The position numbers and the translations under genes are program-made. A stretch of DNA of 64,000 bases, from assembly GCA_030248295.1 (NCBI GenBank), contig JASANH010001213.1, positions 1-64,000 on the forward strand, in the 5' to 3' direction. The notes below the pieces were generated by a model. It was given only the letters and a program-made list of their open reading frames with translations. It had not been told where the DNA came from and did no database searches. This document shows positions 57,764 to 64,000 of this stretch, in pieces; positions within the stretch are counted from its first letter, which is position 1, and each line of letters opens with the position of its first letter. The stretch is from Mesodorylaimus sp. YZB2_4 (taxonomy: Eukaryota; Nematoda; Enoplea; Dorylaimida; Dorylaimidae).

Positions 57764-57981
57764 CCATGTTCATGTTCATGTTTTACCTCATCACCAGACG
57801 CTTATGCGCACTCGAGCACGAAGCTTTAGGGAACGCTTTGAGACTGGAACCCTAAACCAGCCACCCCAGAGGGCTCAGCTTTAGTGACGCTGCTCAGTGC
57901 AAATGTACCACGCCCACCAGGATTCGATCCCGCAAACTTCCGCTTGCGATCCTGATGTCGTACCACTGAGCTATCAGGGCC
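57764..57981 (-). mobile_element. tRNA-derived SINE, copy 4
   Basis: On the minus strand the head begins GGCCCTGATAGCTCAGTGGT (A-box) and has GGATCGAATCC (B-box). The head differs from copies 1 and 2, but the 3' end (CTCGAGTGCGCATAAGCGTC, then TGATGAGGTAAAACATGAAC and AACATG hexamers) is the same. Different tRNA heads on one tail suggest recombinant or multi-family SINEs sharing a partner LINE tail. Confidence 0.65.
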
Positions 57982-58119
57982 ACATCAGGGAGGTTGTGTA
58001 AACCTAACCCTCGCGACCTCGCACGCTGCAGGTCGAAGTTAACACATCTAGTACCTACCTTCCAGAGGTGTTCAGAGTGCAGAACCAGAATATGAACGAA
58101 CAGACAACTCACAGTCCTT

Positions 58120-58225
58120 TCGTCATCATCCCAGGACAGTGGTGTCCAGTCCAGGCTGCCTTCGTGCGGAGGCGCTCCTAATGGAGACGCATTGAGAGGC
58201 CACTTCATGAGCTGATCATAACTGT
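58120..58225. repeat. Dispersed repeat shared with 33105-33240
   Basis: Contains CATCATCCCAGGACAGTGG and GGAGGCGCTCCTAATGGAGAC, aligning with the 33.1 kb copy. No coding role is apparent. Confidence 0.45.
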
Positions 58226-59673
58226 GAAAGAAAGATAGGTATCCTAGACCCGGTATTCCTTGATCCATAAAGCAAGAGTGCACCGCTGACACTGTAACTC
58301 AGAAAACATTTATGCAAACATTGGATCGACGGAAAGACAAATCAAACTAAACAAGCTCAGACTTTTCGCAATCATGTAACAAATGAAGAGAGTGCATATT
58401 TCGTGGGAGACATTACTGCTTCCACCTTCTCAGCTGCCTTTTTAGCAATTTTTAAGGGACGCTGAGCAAACGATAGTTGATAAATCTTGGGTACAGCCTG
58501 TATGACTTTTTAGTATCGATCGATGGACACCATCCACAAAAAAGAGTCCGAATTGGGTCGTGAGAGCAGTACATGTTACAAAAATGATGCCAGTCTTCCG
58601 CGCCATCACGCGTGGGCAAAGCCATTTTGAGGAGAGCAACAAGCGCCAGCGGAACTCATCTCGTGAGTCCGGTATAGGGAGTTGCCTACATACATACAGC
58701 ATGTCAAGTATATTTCAAGCCCCGGGCAAGTTTTGACTTCGAAAATTGAGTATCCTGGAAAGTATTTCATGAGAGAAAACGAGGTCTACAGAACAGAGCC
58801 GTGAAGGCTAACTGGTTGCACCAGTGACAAACCTGAGTTGCGTCATTGGACACTGAATGAATGGGAATTCTCATTGCAATACTGCCCGAGCAGTCAAATG
58901 TGCTATTCAGTTGAATTATGTAGCTTTCTCTCTTAGCGGCCAGGGTCGACCGTACCGTACCACTCGTTATGCAAATCAATTATCAGCAAATAATTGGCTG
59001 CCTACAGTAAATGTATAGCTCGAAAGTATATAGGCTCGAATCCCTAATTTTTTAGTCCAATAGAAAGTACTAACGAAAGTGATTGTTTTGGAATTGTCAT
59101 GACTTTCTGAGTCCATAAATGTGCAAAAAACGGACGCGCCTTAAAATTTGTATGTAAATCCCATGCTCCGCTCAAAGCTTTACTTCTCGCGATCCAACAA
59201 ATCTTATAATTTCTGATATTTTTCAAAGCAGATTTCCAGGTTTCCCGATATTTACAACTTTTTCGCAGGAATAAAAATTTCCAGGATGCAGGCATAAAAA
59301 CGGCAGAAGTGTCTGCACGCCTTTTATTGGCCTCTGACCAATTTGCTTCGAGACAGCTCCGCTACACTTTTTCAATAGCAATGCTGCTAGGGATATGGCT
59401 ATATGGGATAGGGACCAGGCACCACAAGCGATCGTTTTGCGAAAGTGGGTGCGCAGTTGCTGGCGGCCAGTCTGACAGCCGTCGTACAAAGAGAGAACAG
59501 CAAAATCGGCAGACAGTTGAGAAACCGAATAAGAATTTTTTCCCATCCTGGTCGGTCCAGGGGAGGGTCGATGTTTGGCCCTTTACCCGCGGGCTAGGGG
59601 GTTACTAGTTGACCCTACCTTGCCATTGACCACGGTCAATCCGGGATGCATTCCGGGCAAGGGTGCGTGTTAG
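58226..59673. other. Gene-poor stretch
   Basis: No well supported gene. Opposed frames at 59223-59546 (-) and 59309-59608 (+) overlap; the plus one could be an upstream exon of the 59674-59970 candidate but lacks clear splice support. Confidence 0.3.
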
Positions 59674-59970
59674 TCGCTGCCCAGCGATGTCGGCGGTTAC
59701 CCCGTGGGGAAATCATACCCAGCCAGTGACCCTGAGGGGACCCAGATTCGGGAGCCTCTCGCCCCACAAAGCCTCTACTGGTTTATCGACCCCGAGGGAT
59801 CAAGGGTGCGTCGTCCACAACCAAGCGTGCAAGGGGCAGAGAGAACTTCATCAAGTTCTCAGACGGCAAAAGTTGAAGTTATGGCCGACCAAGTTTTCAG
59901 CTCTGCCAACCAGACTGTGACACACGCCTTTCACCACAACACCAATAAGAAGGCTCGAATAAGAACCTAA
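59674..59970 (+). CDS. Putative C-terminal exon with DPEG repeats
   Basis: After a GTTAG acceptor at 59673, an open frame of 98 codons ends in TAA. It contains two similar units, YPASDPEGTQIREPLAP and YWFIDPEGSRVRRPQPS, with the pattern Y-x3-DPEG-[ST]-x-[IV]-R-x-P. A polar Ser/Gln/Asn-rich tail (SSSSQTAKVEVMADQ) follows. The repeated unit argues for real coding sequence; no family is recognised and upstream exons were not found. Confidence 0.35.
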   Translation, partial: SLPSDVGGYPVGKSYPASDPEGTQIREPLAPQSLYWFIDPEGSRVRRPQPSVQGAERTSSSSQTAKVEVMADQVFSSANQTVTHAFHHNTNKKARIRT

Positions 59971-60401
59971 AGTTTCCGTTTCAATTTCGATTTTTCAAGA
60001 TTGTGCTCTTAAATTTGATTGGGTTTCTTTAGCGAGTAACATGCTTGAATTCAATTGAAGTTAAGGTTGGATCAAGATTTGCCAGGACAGTTTTCAAGAG
60101 AGTATGCAACAACCTTTCTGGAATCAAGTCTTACAGCCACGCGTGGTGTGCCCGTAACTTCTTGATTGTGATGATTAAGTACATTCTGTGCTACATGTTG
60201 TGAGTACGTAGAAATAAGGTTTCTGCAAGTCTGGTGAAGTCTGTAAATACTGTAGGTATACTCTAACCGTGGGCAACTTATACCCAATAAACCTTTGCAA
60301 TTCAGGGCTAGATCGAACATTACAATATCTCGCTCGCTCACTCGTTAGAGTTATCTTCAGGAGAGAATACATACCGAATCACATCGTGTGAATTGACCAC
60401 A

Positions 60402-63024
60402 TCAAAGTTGAATGTCCGTCTCGGCCCAATCATCTGACGAATCGCCCTCACTCGCAGTCTCATACTGCTCATCATCGTAGTCCGCAGGCCAAGGAGACAT
60501 GACATAGCCAAGGAGCACCAGGGGGGAACAGAGAATGATAAAGGGTAAGCACACCAGTCCAAATATGATCAGCAAGGGGAGTAGTAGAGGAATGAACATG
60601 AACATGAACAATGAATGAGCAGCACGCATGTGACCATGAACATCATGAAGATGAGAGGAAGGAATGTGAATGAACCAAGAACGACGAAGGCGATAAAGCA
60701 TAGGACGTCGAGTGGGTGGTCATAGATGGAGTGCTCATCTGAAATGAGCGGCCTGTGAAGGTGGAAGAGGAGCCCGTAAAACGTGCGTTAGGAGAGATGC
60801 AGAGTACTGCTTAATTGTTCTTTTCCTCCCTCCTTCCCCGAGTGTAGGACTTTTGCTTAGGCATTAGTAACATACTGTTTGATTTTACAAGAGAGTTTTA
60901 GTGTGACAATGCACAGGTAAAAGCCTGTCCACCTACCGTATTTTGAATAGTCTCCATTCGACGGTGTTTTGGTATCCATGTCAACTGATGATCTTTGGTT
61001 AGCGTACATGTGAGCTGAAATTACGGAAAGAATCTGTTACAGGTTTTTGAAATTCATCATGGCTGAGCTGGAACGTCGGATGCAAAAGGTTATTTCAGCT
61101 TAGTCTGCAGCGCTGATAATGATCAACGAGATCGGAAGGGCCGCTGCTAAACTAAGCACACCATGAATAGAAGGGACTTACACAAAAGAAAAATCCAGAA
61201 ACACACGGTCAGCAAGAGCAGCCAATGATTGCAGATGACACGATTGAATTTTAGCGCGATCTTCTTGATGCGCTTGGCTGAAATGACAAGAAGCAGCTTA
61301 TATCATGTAGAAGCCTTCCTGAAACTATGTACATGCACATTCCAGGAACTGAGGCCACTGGCTCCATTCCAATCTTCTACAGTACAGTACGCTCTTTGAA
61401 TATTGTCTGCTCCGAATCTATCTCATGCAAGATATCTGCAACATGGCTTCACCAGACCACAAGTGACTTTCTTGCGGGAGTCTGAACAAACGTGAAATAG
61501 TTTTGAGCTTCGGGTTGCTTGATTTTTTTCAGAGATCACTGGCCATCTCCTGTATTGATGGGTTTCCACAAAGGAGAACCCCTGTCGCGGCGATAACATT
61601 CTAAGGTGACCAATGTATACAAGCAAGGAAAGGCGGAAACCGTGTAAGCCGGCCTGAGCCTGCAGACCTTCACCCGAGTACGGTTGTGCTCTAGGCTGCG
61701 GCTGCAGAATTTGTGCTTTCCTGTCAAGTCCGGGGAAGGTACTGCAGCACCAGCTGCGAAGTGTGCAAAACCCATACGACAAAAGCCTGATTTTTATCAG
61801 CCTGGTGTTTCATTCCGCAGATGTCGGAGGCTGCCACTGCGCAGTAATTGTAATACGCATTGGAGGAAGTGACATTGAGCTTTCGTCCTACGTGGGAAAC
61901 CAGGAGAGCCTATTTGGCCTTTTAACTGGTTCATGGCTGAAACATCTCTTTGACTGATGACGCTAGAGCTGCCTACTCTGCGCAGATAGTCTGTTGTAAG
62001 TCGACGTACTGTGAAAGTATTAGTGAAAGTAAATTTGAATGAGCTGATGCACTGAGGTCTTGCGCAGGACAGCATGAGCACTAAAACTTCCTAGCACAAC
62101 TCCCCCAGTGAGAAGGAGAGCCGGCGGCTTACCTGTCCCAACAAAATGCGAGTATAGGCAACAATGTACAGCCAGATCGACAATGGCGAGTGCACTACCA
62201 ATGACGAATGCGAGGTCTGCAAACGAAGGGTACATCGGTCAGAGAATTGCTTGCTCGTAGATGGAAAATGACGGTTATTGATGTCAAGGGGTGCGCCCCC
62301 ATTCCCCGCCCTACAGACCTAGCAAGTACAGAACATACTGCGTATGTATGTCGATCCCCAGCACCCTAGCCGATTATTGGCTAAAATTTTATCAAGGGTC
62401 CCTGTCTTATTCCGTTCTTACCCCCTTCTTGGCATCTCATGGACAAGCATGTCATTTCTACCCCAAAGATTGATATATTCAGAAAAATTATTGGTTATCT
62501 TTTCTGCAGTGCGCGTTGTTATCGCACGCTTTTCGGTAAAAATGTATCGGGTACAGAATTTCGTAACTAAAAAGCCACATGAGCAAATTGCTCGTGAAGA
62601 GATGGCAATGCGCCTGAATGACCAGATTACGTTGTATAGAGTAGGCCCTAGTATTATAATATTGATTTTCCAATATTACTCAATGACTCTAGGTGAAACG
62701 TAGCCACTCCTAGCCCTATGATGCGCTTGATCTGCTGATGATCAAATCTGTGATAATCTATCAGCTTTGCTTGGGTTCATGAAGCTTTTGGAAGCATGCA
62801 TCGTTTTACTTGCAGTCCAAAAGATATAAAATTTCTTCTCACTTTGAAGCCACTCGTCATGGATGGCAGTGCAGGAATGTGCAGAATATGAAAATATGTA
62901 AAAACTTACCAAGCCAGATGCACTCGATCTCAATATCCTCACGCGGTCTCTTGGAATGTGCCCAATCGAAAAATGAGAAGACAAGTCCAAATCTCAAGGG
63001 ACCACAAAGCGACCAAGCAGGCAT
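60402..63024 (-). CDS. Tetraspan-like membrane protein, five exons, 3' frame break
   Basis: Exons 63024-62910, 62216-62133, 61277-61182, 61014-60937 and 60738 leftward all join in phase 1 with good GT-AG sites. The protein starts MPAWSLCGPLRFGLVFSFFD. It has membrane segments LAFVIGSALAIVDLAVHCCL, HWLLLLTVCFWIFLL and LDVLCFIAFVVLGSFTFLPL, with a polar loop (MYANQRSSVDMDTKTPSNGD) before the last. In the spliced frame translation stops at 60569 after CSCSCSFLYYSPC (180 residues). A different frame of the same exon is open to 60402 and continues as LLLPLLIIFGLVCLPFIILC, then an acidic tail (DYDDEQYETASEGDSSDDW), which looks like the expected continuation. The frames diverge at a TTCATG hexamer tract (about 60590-60625). 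No family name is assigned. Phase agreement over four junctions makes the gene likely; the C-terminus is unsettled. Confidence 0.6.
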
Positions 63025-63630
63025 GCTCCCTTTGGCCCTCTCACCCTGTCTGTGCCACGGCCCCGCGGGTTGGTGACAACGGCTTGGCCTAGGATGGCCA
63101 TCTCGACCTCACCACAAATACGATAAGAAGATGGCAGGGTGTCGACGAGGTCACGACAAAGCCCGACGAGCATAGTGACCGCTGTATGTGCGGACGAATA
63201 CACAAATATACATCACTGACGGATACTAAAATATTGGCGCACGTCCAAACCCTTTTAACAAGCGGTTATGATGTGTGATTAAGTGCAAGACTCACGATCA
63301 TTTCAACTCAAATGCCTGAATTATTAGAATCAGCGTCATTTCAATGCCCAGGCCCCAATAGCGCTCAGTTTTTTTTCTATCAACAAAAATTGTGTCTTCT
63401 ATTAAACCACAAAGCAAATGGAAATTTTTCTTTCGATCATTATCATCGCAGTGTGAATTAATCAAGAAATAATTTGATTCTGATGTCCCGAAGCCATGGA
63501 CCCATTCCGTGCCTCGCATGGACAGGCATATTTTGAAATACGACCAAAACGAGCAGATCGAGAACCTCTCTAAATCATAGCTCTCTGAAATATAGAGAAT
63601 CATTCGCAAAACTTGATGGAAAGCCGTAAC
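63025..63630. other. Region upstream of the tetraspan-like gene
   Basis: Probable 5' leader and promoter of the tetraspan-like gene. The minus-strand frame 62994-63203 overlaps its first exon in another frame and is treated as a shadow. Nothing else recognised. Confidence 0.35.
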
Positions 63631-63975
63631 CTAGAATCACTTTCATGAGCTCCAGCCCCACCGACCAGTTCCCTTTTGGGGTTCAATTTGAAAAAATATC
63701 AATTCTATTTGTTCAGTATAACGCACAGCCTGGTGTTGCATTCACTACGCAAAGAAGCACAGGCCGGGATAGGGATCGGGTGGATGATGTGTATTGTGCA
63801 AACTGCAGCAAGTTGAATCAGGCAGATGACTGACAGCCACACACGACCATGAGATTTACCTTGATTTACCTCAAGAACGCGAAAGTGGATTCGTGAGATT
63901 TACCTTGTGGTTTTTCAAGTTCAACCTTAAAAGGGAACTGGCCGGTGGGGCTGGAGCTCATGAAAGTGATTCTAG
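63631..63975. mobile_element. Small MITE with about 65-bp TIRs (345 bp)
   Basis: The left arm (CTAGAATCACTTTCATGAGC, then TCCAGCCCCACCG and CCAGTTCCCTTTT) and right arm (63910-63975) are inverted copies with a few mismatches. The interior has repeated GAGATTTACCTT-like pieces and no transposase. Flanking bases do not show a clear target duplication. This is the freshest-looking short element in the window. Confidence 0.8.
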
Positions 63976-64000
63976 TACGATCTGTGACAGTGTAAATCGC

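Noticed and set aside
57900..57985. A functional tRNA gene
   Set aside because: A- and B-boxes are present but the anticodon arm cannot fold normally, and the segment is joined to a SINE body and tail.
1..64000. CRISPR arrays, prokaryotic operons or phage-like defence systems
   Set aside because: No regularly spaced identical repeats with unique spacers, and the intron-bearing animal genes make the window clearly eukaryotic.

Overview
The window is nuclear DNA from an invertebrate animal. Genes are split by short GT-AG introns (about 50 to 1,400 bp). The families are animal-specific: ecto-5'-nucleotidase, rhodopsin-type GPCRs, a DEG/ENaC channel, LDL-receptor class A repeats, PAN/apple domains and egghead/BRE-3-type glycosyltransferases. 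A eukaryotic tRNA-Pro, a non-LTR retrotransposon, tRNA-derived SINEs and many long-inverted-repeat elements are also present. The gene set fits an ecdysozoan (tardigrade, nematode or chelicerate-like), but the sequence alone does not settle the phylum.

Layout. 0.6-1.7 kb: the 3' part of a secreted triple-PAN protein (+). 2.6-11.8 kb: two tandem secreted 5'-nucleotidase/apyrase paralogues (-), the second with a SINE in its intron. 11.8-18.1 kb: gene-poor DNA with TCAAAG-type arrays and two foldback elements. 18.1-18.5 kb: a small helical hypothetical gene (-). 20.6-21.2 kb: a short-TIR element with an 11-bp target duplication. 22.9-25.7 kb: a decayed LINE (+). 26.0-27.9 kb: a five-exon secreted protein with four LDLa repeats (-). 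31.2-32.3 kb: an orphan GPCR (-). 33.6-34.4 kb: a Thr-rich, His/Pro-rich gene (+); its decayed copy lies inverted at 45.05-46.44 kb. Between these copies are two more inverted-repeat elements, a stray copy of a GPCR tail, an intact family-A GPCR (40.1-41.3 kb, -) and tRNA-Pro (-). 49.7-51.3 and 56.0-57.6 kb: two egghead-like glycosyltransferases (+) with a recently homogenised central segment, and between them a DEG/ENaC gene (+) with one in-frame stop. 60.4-63.0 kb: a five-exon tetraspan-like membrane gene (-), whose reading frame breaks at a hexanucleotide tract. 63.6-64.0 kb: a small MITE.

Most genes encode secreted or cell-surface products: purinergic signal clearance by the nucleotidases, two peptide-type receptors, a cation channel, glycolipid synthesis and extracellular adhesion modules. 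No operon-like arrangement is visible. The main unusual theme is DNA rearrangement: at least six inverted-repeat elements, an inverted segmental duplication flanking about 10 kb, a gene-conversion-like tract, and a SINE family whose 3' hexamer also occurs inside a coding exon. Exon boundaries were deduced by eye from splice consensus, phase agreement and paralogue comparison; no transcript evidence was available.
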